The notes beneath the pieces are model-generated. The model did not search any database, had not been told where the DNA came from, and was given only the letters and a program-made list of their open reading frames with translations. From the NCBI GenBank assembly GCA_946413815.1, contig CAMKMD010000011.1:1-64000 (forward strand): DNA of 64,000 nt, given 5' to 3'. Below, in pieces: positions 32,901 through 41,864 of the stretch; positions within the stretch are counted from its first letter, which is position 1; every line of letters begins with the position of its first letter. The position numbers and the translations under genes are program-made. Source of the DNA: an uncultured Ruminococcus sp. GTDB lineage: Bacteria > Bacillota > Clostridia > Oscillospirales > Ruminococcaceae.

Positions 32901-35900
32901 TCAGCCTTCGCCGAGCGCCTTCAGGTATTCCCTGGCGGTGCTGAGAAGCTGCTCTGTGGTATATACCGGGAAGAAGCCCGCAAGGCTGCGCATATCGTCG
33001 CTGATGAACACTATATCCTTTCCTGCGGGGGCGGCTGAGAAATCATCTATCCTGTAGCGGACAGCAAAGTTCTCCGTATCGAGGAGCCATGCCTTGTCAT
33101 CGTCCCATACTACATAGATATATCCGTCGCCTGCATAAGGGCTTGTTTCAAGCCGCGCGGCATTTGTGCTGTCACAGCCGTAGATGCTGTTCTCTTCGCC
33201 GTTTCCGAATTCAAGGCGGCAGCTCCTGCCGGTCATTCCGCCGGCATTCATCTCGTAGATACATGAATCGCGGCAGAGCACTGCGAAGGTATCATCTGTA
33301 ACGGGAGCGACTGATACGGGCTCCTGTCCCACGCCAGTTATCTGGATATCTGCCTTCTGAGCACCTGTTGCAGCATCAAAGAGGGCAACCGTCCTGTTGG
33401 CAAAGAACACTCCTACGGTGTCGCTGTTCTGCCAGAAGATATGCCTTACCGCAAGGCCTTTGTCAGACTCGAGGTCGCAGTCAAGGGTCACGCTCTGGCC
33501 TGTCGTGAAGGAGTATACATCGATATGAAATGCGTCCTCCTCTCCGAAATACGCATAGATCGCCGCCCTGTCTCCGCATACGGCAAAACAGCCGTCTGTT
33601 ATCTCGTTCTCTGCCACCAGGGAGCCTTCCTTCGGCTTTGCCCAGACGCTGCAAGTGCCGTCAGCTGTGATACAGGCAAGATTGCGTTCAGCATCATTGA
33701 TGTAGTATACTCCCTCACCGGAAGGAACAAGCTTCAGATCGCTCCTTCTTGCAGAAGGTGCATCCTCTGACTGCTTCACGCTAAGATCAGAGGTATTTAT
33801 CACATATATCCTGTCCTCTGAATCATAGCTTATCCCGTCCGGAGCATTGGCATTTACAACAAGGCAGCTGCTGCCTATGAATGCCGCACTGTTGACACGG
33901 TAGCCTTCAAGTCCGGCGATCTCGGTAAGCTTGCTGTCTTTGGTGCTGTACAGGAAGAAATGCGGTGTGACGTGTGTATCGCCGTCATACTCGTCATCAG
34001 GGAAGAAGGACGAGGAAACTGCCGCAAAGGAGCCGTCCTCCGATGCAGCGAGAACATTGTCTGAGTACATATGCTCACCGGTACCGATTCTTGTGAACAT
34101 CTGGTTTTCGCCGCCGTACTGGATGTAAGCGGTATTGGAGTATTCCCCGGCGGTGGCATATTTTCCGCGGCTGTAGCTGCACATGGATACCGCTGTATCT
34201 ATTGTCTGTACAAGGTATGCCGCATTGTTGGCGGGATCTCCGGTGACATAGCCTCCGAGGGCTATCAGGTATTCCTCGCCGCTGTCGCCTGTGAACATCA
34301 CAAGGCCGGTGCGGGTAAAGGAGGCATCGACTACTTCGCAGTCAAGGGCTATGGTGCTTATCTCCTCTCCCGTCTCATAATCCACAAAGGCCAGATGACG
34401 GTTAGTCAGCACAGCAAGCACATCATGCTCGTATCCGGTATCTGCTGCCGGCATAAGGAATACCCTTCCATTGTTCTGATAGTTCAGCTTGAGCTCTGTG
34501 CTCCACTTCTTCTCCTTCAGCCCGCTGTCATAGCGGTACAGCGTGGTCACAAGGTCAAAGGCGCATACATCACCGCAGATGATAAGGGGCTCGTCGCCTG
34601 TGAACTGCATATCCACTTTGCGGATAGCACCCGGTACGCCTGCCGGCACAGCTACCTTCTCTGCCTCAGTGCAGGCATGATCCTTTACCTCAAAGGTCCT
34701 TATCTCTTCGCTGTCGGAGCTGTAAAGCCAGAGCTTTCCGTCCCTGAAGCTGAAGATGTCGATATCAACGAGGAACCCGAAGCTGACATCGGAGAGGCCT
34801 GAAACATCCACTGTGTCGGTAATTGCGCCGTTCTCACGGTCGATGATATCAAGGAAATAGCCGTTGCCCGGTATCTCGGTGCCGCCGGGCATTACTGTCT
34901 TGTTGCGCCACAGACGGAATACATACTTCTCATCGGTGATGATCTTGATGCATTCAATGGCATCCTCCGAGAGCGGAGAGCTCCAGAGGATATCGCCTGT
35001 CGCTCCGTCTATCCTCCATACCGTGCTGTCAGAGTTGTAGATATATACATCTCCGCCTGTGCCGGGCTCTTCTTCGTCAACGTCATGGACATAGTCCGTA
35101 TAGATCTTGTTGTATGCAGGGCTGTTTGAATATGCCATACTGCCGGGGGAGCCTGTATGGTCAAAATAGGTGCCTGTCTTGTCGGGGCTGATATCGAATA
35201 TGGCAGTCAGCTTGTTAGCGCTGCCCTTCCTGCCGGAGGCGAACTCGCTGTCCTCCGCGGATATCTTCTTTTTCAGGGCGCCTGTCTCCGCATCCCAGAA
35301 GTATACTCCGGATGCGTCCTGTGATACCACGGACTTTCCGCCGCCCATGAAGGAGATCTGTTCCACGGAGTATTCGTGTTTAAGAGCAAGGCGGGGCATG
35401 AACTGCTGAGCCTGGAACATACTGAGCTCCCTCGAAAGGGCGTACTCGGCCTCGGGTATGACGGGCTTTTCATCCTGTGCGGGAAGCGCCTCGACTGCCT
35501 TCTGTATCGCAGGGATAAGTCTGTTCTCACTGAACAGGTTCTCCGACTCCACAGCAAGGTGTCCGGCATTCTCCACAAGGAGGTCATTGTTCTTCTTTTC
35601 AATCTGCTCGTTCTGGGCTATGATCTGTGAGTTCTGCTCCTTGATCTGGTCATTCTGCTCCTGTATGCGGACGTTCTTTCCGTTGATCGTGACAGCAGAT
35701 GCGATGCTTATAACGGAGATAAGGGAGAGTACTCCCGATACTCCGCCGAATATCCTTCTTCTGCGTGCGGCCTCACGGCGCTTCTCACGCTGGAAGAGAT
35801 CGTTGAAATCGCAGCCGAGAAGCGGTGCGGCGATGCGGAGATACTCCGTATCCAGCTTCTTCATGGACTCCCTGAGGGTATCGGCTGTGATATTGGCGGC

Positions 35901-36338
35901 AAGGGGCTCTACGTCCATCCTTACCTTTACCTCATTGCCGTTCTCGTCAGTGGTGGTGACCTCGGTGTAGGTCAGCTCCTCCGGAAAGGCCTCCTGTGGC
36001 AGGCCGTTCACGAGAAGGGTTATTATGTTCTCGTTGGTATTGCCGTGAAGTTCACGGAAGCGGGTGAGCTCCTGCTTGCACCACTTGGATTCGTTGTACT
36101 TCGGCGAGCATATAACGATAAGGAACTCCGAAGTCTCAACGGCATTCCTTATCTCTTCGCTGAGGTCGCTGCTTGACTGGAGCTCTGATACATCACGGAA
36201 GATGCGCCAGTTCTCCTTTTTCTTGCCGAGCTCCTTCGGCGGCCTGTAGGCCTCCAGGAGCTTCTGCAGTCTCTCTGCGGCCTGCATATCTGGTTCAAGG
36301 TGGCGGTAGCTTATAAAAGCCTTGTATTTGTATTCCAT
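32901..36338 (-). CDS. Membrane-anchored TIR-domain protein with large beta-propeller-like C-terminal region
   Basis: 1145 residues. An N-terminal TIR domain (about 1-115) starts KYKAFISYRHLEP and includes RIFRDVSELQSSSDLS and SEFLIVICSP, ending in SKWCKQELTRF. Glu90 is where NAD-cleaving TIRs have their catalytic Glu. One membrane helix (206-226) comes after RREAARRRR, so the TIR should be cytoplasmic and the rest outside. A Gln/Asn/Ile-rich coiled coil (about 229-270) precedes ~870 residues of WD40/PQQ-like repeats (FWDAETGALK, WRIDGATGDILW, ALFDAATGAQ). The start at 36338 was chosen for AAGGAGAG upstream. First gene of the TIR/RyR operon. Function is unproven; a signalling or defence role is inference. 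Confidence 0.82.
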   Translation of the reverse strand: MEYKYKAFISYRHLEPDMQAAERLQKLLEAYRPPKELGKKKENWRIFRDVSELQSSSDLSEEIRNAVETSEFLIVICSPKYNESKWCKQELTRFRELHGNTNENIITLLVNGLPQEAFPEELTYTEVTTTDENGNEVKVRMDVEPLAANITADTLRESMKKLDTEYLRIAAPLLGCDFNDLFQREKRREAARRRRIFGGVSGVLSLISVISIASAVTINGKNVRIQEQNDQIKEQNSQIIAQNEQIEKKNNDLLVENAGHLAVESENLFSENRLIPAIQKAVEALPAQDEKPVIPEAEYALSRELSMFQAQQFMPRLALKHEYSVEQISFMGGGKSVVSQDASGVYFWDAETGALKKKISAEDSEFASGRKGSANKLTAIFDISPDKTGTYFDHTGSPGSMAYSNSPAYNKIYTDYVHDVDEEEPGTGGDVYIYNSDSTVWRIDGATGDILWSSPLSEDAIECIKIITDEKYVFRLWRNKTVMPGGTEIPGNGYFLDIIDRENGAITDTVDVSGLSDVSFGFLVDIDIFSFRDGKLWLYSSDSEEIRTFEVKDHACTEAEKVAVPAGVPGAIRKVDMQFTGDEPLIICGDVCAFDLVTTLYRYDSGLKEKKWSTELKLNYQNNGRVFLMPAADTGYEHDVLAVLTNRHLAFVDYETGEEISTIALDCEVVDASFTRTGLVMFTGDSGEEYLIALGGYVTGDPANNAAYLVQTIDTAVSMCSYSRGKYATAGEYSNTAYIQYGGENQMFTRIGTGEHMYSDNVLAASEDGSFAAVSSSFFPDDEYDGDTHVTPHFFLYSTKDSKLTEIAGLEGYRVNSAAFIGSSCLVVNANAPDGISYDSEDRIYVINTSDLSVKQSEDAPSARRSDLKLVPSGEGVYYINDAERNLACITADGTCSVWAKPKEGSLVAENEITDGCFAVCGDRAAIYAYFGEEDAFHIDVYSFTTGQSVTLDCDLESDKGLAVRHIFWQNSDTVGVFFANRTVALFDAATGAQKADIQITGVGQEPVSVAPVTDDTFAVLCRDSCIYEMNAGGMTGRSCRLEFGNGEENSIYGCDSTNAARLETSPYAGDGYIYVVWDDDKAWLLDTENFAVRYRIDDFSAAPAGKDIVFISDDMRSLAGFFPVYTTEQLLSTAREYLKALGEG

Positions 36339-36376
36339 TTTTCTCTCCTTGAAGATCGGTATAGTATACAAAAATA

Positions 36377-36405
36377 ATTTTACCATACTTCCGGAAGAAA
36401 TGCAA
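36377..36405 (-). promoter_or_regulatory. Promoter of the TIR/RyR operon
   Basis: Minus strand TTGCAT (36400-36405), 17-base spacer, TAAAAT (36377-36382), about 40 bases before the start at 36338. Confidence 0.6.
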
Positions 36406-36429
36406 GAGGCGGGGGGGTGAATGAGGGGG

Positions 36430-36610
36430 CGATGCCCACATCGCCCGCCCCTTTGTCCATATCCGCATCTGCACCGCGGGCTTCAGAAAGACCGGCGGAC
36501 CGCCGGAGGCGGTCCCTACAGCCGCTGCGTTCATGGCGGCGCACATTGTACGCCCTTGCACTTCAGATCCATCGCCGCAGGGCGATGCCGGTAATTCTGA
36601 ATTCTGAATT
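36430..36610 (-). repeat. Dispersed intergenic repeat family 2, copy E
   Basis: Contains GGGCGATG/CATCGCCC (36434-36455). Inverted relative to 18389-18490 are GGACCGCC-GGA-GGCGGTCC (about 36498-36516), GCGCACATTGTACGCCC and CATCGCCGCAGGGCGATG, ending in AATTCTGAATTCTGAATTAA. No gene. Confidence 0.6.
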
Positions 36611-36618
36611 AAAAGAAA

Positions 36619-36816
36619 GAGCCCACCCGCAGGTGAGCTCCCAGTCTGTCAATAAACCTTACATTCACAAATAAGCGGGGCGATGTAGGCATCGCCCCCT
36701 ACATTTTGCTATGGAGGAATCGGCGTTTGTAGGGGCGGATGCCCACATCCGCCCGCTTGACTTCTGCCATAACTGACTTTTTTGACAAGCTGAGAGCCCA
36801 CCCGCAGGTGAGCTCC
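36619..36816 (+). repeat. 23-bp direct repeat flanking copy B of family 1
   Basis: A hairpin sequence beginning GAGCCCACC and ending GGTGAGCTCC is present at 36619-36641 and again, base for base, at 36794-36816. Between the two lies the whole of repeat copy B. The second copy sits 10 bases after the stop of the 36827 gene, where a terminator would be expected. Confidence 0.7.
36648..36786. repeat. Dispersed intergenic repeat family 1, copy B
   Basis: 139 bp bounded by GTCAATAAA and TTTTTTGAC. Inside are GGGGCGATG/CATCGCCCC, ACATTTTGCTATGG, AATCGGCGTTTG and GGGCGGATG/CATCCGCCC, nearly identical to copy A at 10874-11014. Confidence 0.8.
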
Positions 36817-36826
36817 TGTATGTTTT

Positions 36827-39328
36827 TTAATTCAACTGTTCCGTCAGAGTATCGATAACTGTAACGCCGTCAGCATCATAAACGTTTATCGTCTTCGGCA
36901 CATAGGTGCCGTTTTTAATTGCATCCATTTTGGCCATTGCCTCTGTCGGATTGGTGACGCCGTCATCAAGAAGCTCGCTCTCGTAGACATAGCCTTCCTT
37001 TCCGTTGTCGCCTGTGACCTTCAGCATCTTTGCCTGTCCCTTATCCGTTGTGACCGGAAGAGTCACAGCTTTCTCCCCCGTCGTCCCGGGGATATCGTAA
37101 TAGGGAAGATCGGCGAAGTTATTTCCATCCATTATAATGAAGGGGACGTGATATTCCTGAGAGCTGTCAGTGCCGGAATCTCCGCGCTCTGATACAGCCA
37201 TGACCAGTCTGTAGCTGCCCGCGGGAAGCTTTCCGTATTTCCATGACCATACGATATCAAATACTAACTGATCGTTCACCGGGATATCATACATATCGTC
37301 AGGGAAGATATACTTAACTATATCCGGCATGGGCTCCCAGCCGTCTGCTGTCCTGCGTTCTATTCTGTATTTTCCGCCCTTCTGCTGTAAAACTGCATCA
37401 GGGGCTGCATCACTGCGCTTTATGGTCAGTCTTGCGCTTCCGGATGTCACACGGGAGAGCTCCATGGAGATGCCCCATTTGTCGTCCTTCTCTTCGCTGC
37501 AGTAAAGCCTGTCGGGGGCTGAGGGCTTCTCTCCGGGAGAAGTGGTGTAAGGTACGTTCTCCGTATCTCCATCCCCGTTGACTGTGAACTGTGCATATAC
37601 CTCGCTTTCGTCAAAGCCCCCGGGGGCTCTGTAGTACATTATCTTCTTGCCGAGCCGGTATGTGCCTGCGGGAAGCTCGCCGTAGATCCAGTCCCAGCTG
37701 ATGTCGGTCTCTTTCCGCTTACCAAGATCAAGATTGTAGGCGACTGAATTGAACACAGCATTCTCTCCCGCTTCAAGGGGCTCCCATCCGTTTTCTGTCA
37801 GGGCTTCTATGACAAAATCATCGCCGCACTGCAATCTGCCTCCCGCTGCAGAGCCGCTGACGTTTATTGTAAGCGTTCCGCCCTTCGGGGTAACATTGGT
37901 CATAGTCATCTCTGCTCCCCACTCCTCGTCATCTGATGGTGTTTCGGCGGGAAGTCCGAGGAGCTCTCTCAGGCCGTTCATATCGAAGAAGTTGAAGGAC
38001 TTTGCGCCGGAGTCGCTGTCAACCACGCGCTGAATATAGGTATTGTCGCACTTGTAGAGCATACCGTACTCAAAGCCCGTGCTGCTCAGGCCGCCTGAGG
38101 TATCGTCTGCAACGAAGAATGCGTATTCCTTGCCTATGAAGGGTACCTCTCCGCTCTCGACTATCACGTGATAGCACTGGCTGTCTATCTCCTCGTCCGT
38201 CATGGCAATATTACTGCGGCCATACTCCTCTATCTGTCCTTCCAGCATATCACGCATGGAGACATAGCCGCCGGCTGTTGCGATATCAACTGTATCGCCT
38301 GCGGAGTATCTTCCGGCGGTATCGCCTGTGACAGTCACTGTGATGATGGTATCCGGCGTGCTGATGAAACCGGATCTCTGTACCCTATAGGATATCTTCT
38401 CTACCTTTCCGGTTATAAGGTCATCGCAGTTTTCAGCTATCTGGTCTATGTTCCTTATATCAAAGTCATAGCAATAGACCGGATAGTTCTCTATTACCTC
38501 TGTTCCCGCAAGCTCCTCCGGTACAGGGGCTTCCTCGAATATGTCCTCTGGTACGGCCTCGTTGTTCTTCCATACGCCGTCGGGGGTCAGGTCTTCCATC
38601 TTGCACCATATCAGATGCCCCTGCAATGCGTCAGCAGGATCGGTGGGATGGGCAAGGCTGCGAACAAGGGAGTATGCCTCCTCTGATACGCTGTATCTTG
38701 CGGAAATACCATCCTTTTCATATATGGCCGTATTGTCGGGATGGAATTCAAGTCTGAACCTCTGCCCGCCGTTATTAACATACAGGAAGGTACTCTCGCC
38801 GTCGGAACGGGGTGTATCGGCAGGAAGCTCCTCCCATGTGCTGCTGTTGAATACATCTGCCAGCATCGCTGCGGTGCCTGCATCGAAGGTATCGTACACG
38901 TAGGGCACATAGGCCGGAGTCAGGAAGCGCACTCTGCCGCCTGAGATATCCCCGAAGGGCGCGGCTGAAACGATTTCTTCGATAGCAAGGGCTGTTGTCG
39001 TATCGGTGGCTGCCGTCGGGTCGATATCCGAACCGCCGCCGAGGCTTTTTAGCATGAGCGCGCCCCCCGTGCAGGCTCCCGCAATAAGCACGAATGAAGC
39101 GGCAACGGCAAGAGCGCTGCGCCATACAGGCCTGCGGTAGGTCTCTACTCCCGTAACGACAGTGCCGGTGTCCTCACTGCCGGATTCACGGCCTATGCGC
39201 TTCTCGCACTTCTCAAACAGCCTGTCCCTGTCCTTTTCAGACACCGGTGAGACAAGCTCCGAAAGTCTTTTTATAGTCTCCTCATCGGCGTTTTCAAGCG
39301 CCCTGAGATCAATATCATCTTTTTTCAT
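36827..39328 (-). CDS. Large membrane anti-sigma-like protein with Ig-like repeats
   Basis: 833 residues. A cytoplasmic N terminus (MKKDDIDLRALENADEETIK) fits a sigma-binding segment. One membrane helix lies near 71-96 (SALAVAASFVLIAGACTGGA). A long extracytoplasmic region follows, including two ~115-residue repeats (about 470-590 and 620-735) that end in YGELPAGTYRLGK and YGKLPAGSYRLVM, the hallmark of a bacterial Ig-like domain seen in Firmicute envelope proteins. It starts 12 bases after the sigma factor gene ends. The large ectodomain suggests the signal is bound directly at the cell surface. Confidence 0.72.
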   Translation of the reverse strand: MKKDDIDLRALENADEETIKRLSELVSPVSEKDRDRLFEKCEKRIGRESGSEDTGTVVTGVETYRRPVWRSALAVAASFVLIAGACTGGALMLKSLGGGSDIDPTAATDTTTALAIEEIVSAAPFGDISGGRVRFLTPAYVPYVYDTFDAGTAAMLADVFNSSTWEELPADTPRSDGESTFLYVNNGGQRFRLEFHPDNTAIYEKDGISARYSVSEEAYSLVRSLAHPTDPADALQGHLIWCKMEDLTPDGVWKNNEAVPEDIFEEAPVPEELAGTEVIENYPVYCYDFDIRNIDQIAENCDDLITGKVEKISYRVQRSGFISTPDTIITVTVTGDTAGRYSAGDTVDIATAGGYVSMRDMLEGQIEEYGRSNIAMTDEEIDSQCYHVIVESGEVPFIGKEYAFFVADDTSGGLSSTGFEYGMLYKCDNTYIQRVVDSDSGAKSFNFFDMNGLRELLGLPAETPSDDEEWGAEMTMTNVTPKGGTLTINVSGSAAGGRLQCGDDFVIEALTENGWEPLEAGENAVFNSVAYNLDLGKRKETDISWDWIYGELPAGTYRLGKKIMYYRAPGGFDESEVYAQFTVNGDGDTENVPYTTSPGEKPSAPDRLYCSEEKDDKWGISMELSRVTSGSARLTIKRSDAAPDAVLQQKGGKYRIERRTADGWEPMPDIVKYIFPDDMYDIPVNDQLVFDIVWSWKYGKLPAGSYRLVMAVSERGDSGTDSSQEYHVPFIIMDGNNFADLPYYDIPGTTGEKAVTLPVTTDKGQAKMLKVTGDNGKEGYVYESELLDDGVTNPTEAMAKMDAIKNGTYVPKTINVYDADGVTVIDTLTEQLN

Positions 39329-39340
39329 GGATAGCCCTCC

Positions 39341-39904
39341 TTACAGCGATATACCGGCTTTTTCCAGTATACCCCTCAGTTTCTTCAAAGCTCTTCCGCT
39401 CCGCACACGGACATTCTCCGGAGTAAGAGACACCGCCCCGGCAATATCCTTTGCAGACCGGCCGTAATAGTATTTCATAAGGATGATGGTGGAATCAGGC
39501 TCGCCCAGCGATTCGATGCTGTCAAGTATGATACGCCTGAGCTCCTTGCCCTCCACCTCTTTCACAGTGTCGGCAGCAGGATCACTGACGCTGAAGGCTT
39601 CATCATCGAGCGGCACAGTCTCCGCAGAGGAGGTCAGTCTCCTGTATCGTGCAGATGCCATACGCCTTGCAAGCACGCCTATGAATCCGGAGATATCTCC
39701 CTCAGATGCCTTGCCGCTGTCGTAGCAGCGGTAGAACTCCGCAAACACATCACAGACACACTCTTCCGTATCCTCGCGTCTCCCGCAGCTTCGCAGCCTG
39801 TTGAAGACTATAGTATATACATAGTTGAAATACTCATCGAATACCGCTCTGTGCGCCTCTTCTGAAGAGTTCCGTTTTTTCCGCCTGTATTCTTCATTCG
39901 TCAT
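39341..39904 (-). CDS. ECF-type sigma-70 family sigma factor (second)
   Basis: 187 residues. Region 2 (FDEYFNYVYTIVFNRLRSCG, then FAEFYRCYDSG) and region 4 (LGEPDSTIILMKYYYGRSAKDIAGAVSLTPENVRVRSGRALKKLRG) are clear. The ATG at 39904 has AGGCGG 8 bases upstream; a GTG at 39913 is possible. It pairs with the anti-sigma-like gene downstream. The stretch 39905-40058 contains no other gene. Confidence 0.88.
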   Translation of the reverse strand: MTNEEYRRKKRNSSEEAHRAVFDEYFNYVYTIVFNRLRSCGRREDTEECVCDVFAEFYRCYDSGKASEGDISGFIGVLARRMASARYRRLTSSAETVPLDDEAFSVSDPAADTVKEVEGKELRRIILDSIESLGEPDSTIILMKYYYGRSAKDIAGAVSLTPENVRVRSGRALKKLRGILEKAGISL

Positions 39905-40058
39905 TTTCCTCACCGCCTTTGTTTAAGATGCTATCCGGTACAGCTCCTGTTATATCTATTGTGACAGAGAAGCTGAAACGTAACACATTTTCAGAAAAAA
40001 TACCATCTGATGTCATTATACCATAATGCGGTGCGGGAGGCAATCACTGCCGCAGCAC

Positions 40059-40087
40059 TTGACAATATCCCTGTATAATGATATCAT
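40059..40087 (+). promoter_or_regulatory. Promoter of the tandem membrane-protein genes
   Basis: TTGACA (40059-40064), 17-base spacer, TATCAT (40082-40087). Confidence 0.6.
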
Positions 40088-40130
40088 TAAAAGGTATTAC
40101 AGCGGTCAGTGACCGGTTATGGAGGAAAGT

Positions 40131-41864
40131 ATGAAGAACGGAATAAAAACGGTATCGGGTGAGGCTGCGACCGAACGTTTACTGAGGATAGTCATCGCAG
40201 TCATGATGACAGGATTCATGGCTGTGCTCGTTATATACAGTCTCTTACAGACGACGGATGTCACTGTTGCTGTATCTGAAAGCTATGGTGTCGGGGCATC
40301 GGATGATTTCTCCGAGAATACGATCTTCAACGCTGACAATATTATATTGAATCTTATCGCTCTTGCCGCCGGAGGTATGCTCTGCTTCATCGCAGTACCG
40401 CGGCTGAAAAAGATATCCTACCGCACAAAGCAGCTCATACTTATGCTGTGGGTGCTGCTTATCGGCTGCATCTGGGTGCATTCGGCCCAGAGCAAACCCT
40501 CCTATGATTCCTGGTTCGTGGCCAATGCCGGCTATGAATTTGCACATAACAGGTATGACTGCCTGACAGAGACCACGGCTTATTATTTCACCCTCTATCC
40601 ATTCCAGCTCGGTATTGCGCTGCTGTATGAGATGGTTTTCCGAGGCGTCACTCTGTTCAGCGATGAAAAGAACTTCATGCCCCTGGAGTACCTCAATGTA
40701 GGTATGCTTGCGATATGCGAGATGCTCATCGCAGCGATCAACCGCAGGATATTCCGTGACCGCAGGATCACCGACCTGACCTTCCTGCTGATGATGTTCT
40801 GCGCACCGCCCATACTGATATGCAACTTTACATACGGAATACTCCCGGGTCTGGCGTTCGCACTTATCGCAGTCTACAGCCTTATCCGTTATTTTGAGAG
40901 CAATGCGCTCCAGTGGCTGCTCTTCACCTTTCTGCCTGCGGCCATATCCGTTATGCTCAAAGCGAACTGCATAATATTCGTGATAGCCATATCGGCAGTC
41001 GTTATCGCCAAGATGCCGGAGCGTAAGAAATACCTTACCGACCTTCTTCTCCTGATATCAACTCTTGTACTGAGCCTGTTCATCCAGTATCTGCCAAGCT
41101 TCATGTACTATGAACGTGCGGATGCATTCCCGCCGGATTCTCTTCCGCACAACTGCTGGATAGCGATAGGCCTTGATGAATCGACCTCCGGTCCGGGCTG
41201 GTACAGTGCTGACAGGTCTAAAAATGTTTTCTTTGACAGCGGTCTGAATGAATATGAAACAAAGAACGTGTGCTCCGGCATGATAAAGAAGCGTTTACGC
41301 TACTTTGCACGTCATCCCTACTATACAAGGAACTTCTTCACGAGAAAGTTTATCTCTCAGTGGAACGAGACCTCATACGAGAGCATATGGAACTCACAGA
41401 TACGCCCCACCTACAATAAGCGCGGTCCCTTAGCCGAATGGATCTGCGGTCCGGGAGAGTATCCCATGAAGAGATATATGGACAAGTATGCGCAGGTCAT
41501 TTTCGTGGGTGTGCTTGCAGGAGTTCTCTCCTCCTTCCGCAGGAAACGCCTGCTGGAGCTCTTCTTCCCGCTCGTCATACTCGGCGGTATGCTCTTCCAC
41601 CTTATGAGCGAAGCCAAATCACAGTACGCCATCCCCTACTTCATACTGATGTCCGGATATGCGGCCTTCGGTATCTGCCGGCTGTATGACCTTTCACGGG
41701 AAAAGTTCGGCCATAAGGAATGGGCAAAAAGGCTTTTCCTCTTCGGCACTCCCGCTGCTGAACCCGTTCCGGAGAACATAGCTGCTGCCCCTGCAGCACT
41801 GCCGGCATCCGGAAAGGAAAAGGATATCAAAGAAAACAAAGGCAAGAAAGGGAGAAAAAAGTGA
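40131..41864 (+). CDS. Polytopic membrane protein (glycosyltransferase-39-like), paralogue 1
   Basis: 577 residues with about 10-12 membrane helices (IVIAVMMTGFMAVLVIYSLL at the N terminus; further helices to about residue 530) and a Lys-rich cytoplasmic tail. Large loops hold VHSAQSKPSYDSWFVANAGY (acidic, luminal-side loop) and a conserved segment around WICGPGEYPMKRYMDKYAQ. The overall layout resembles dolichol- or undecaprenyl-phosphate-dependent GT39/GT-C transferases that work on the outer face of the membrane, but no catalytic motif is secure. The start at 40131 follows GGAGGAAAGT. Its stop overlaps the GTG start of the next gene. Confidence 0.6.
   Translation: MKNGIKTVSGEAATERLLRIVIAVMMTGFMAVLVIYSLLQTTDVTVAVSESYGVGASDDFSENTIFNADNIILNLIALAAGGMLCFIAVPRLKKISYRTKQLILMLWVLLIGCIWVHSAQSKPSYDSWFVANAGYEFAHNRYDCLTETTAYYFTLYPFQLGIALLYEMVFRGVTLFSDEKNFMPLEYLNVGMLAICEMLIAAINRRIFRDRRITDLTFLLMMFCAPPILICNFTYGILPGLAFALIAVYSLIRYFESNALQWLLFTFLPAAISVMLKANCIIFVIAISAVVIAKMPERKKYLTDLLLLISTLVLSLFIQYLPSFMYYERADAFPPDSLPHNCWIAIGLDESTSGPGWYSADRSKNVFFDSGLNEYETKNVCSGMIKKRLRYFARHPYYTRNFFTRKFISQWNETSYESIWNSQIRPTYNKRGPLAEWICGPGEYPMKRYMDKYAQVIFVGVLAGVLSSFRRKRLLELFFPLVILGGMLFHLMSEAKSQYAIPYFILMSGYAAFGICRLYDLSREKFGHKEWAKRLFLFGTPAAEPVPENIAAAPAALPASGKEKDIKENKGKKGRKK

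Noticed and set aside
19894-36338. Complete Pycsar system made of the cyclase at 19894 and the TIR protein at 32901
   Set aside because: The genes are about 12 kb apart, on opposite sides of the element boundary, and the TIR protein has no visible cyclic-nucleotide-binding domain.
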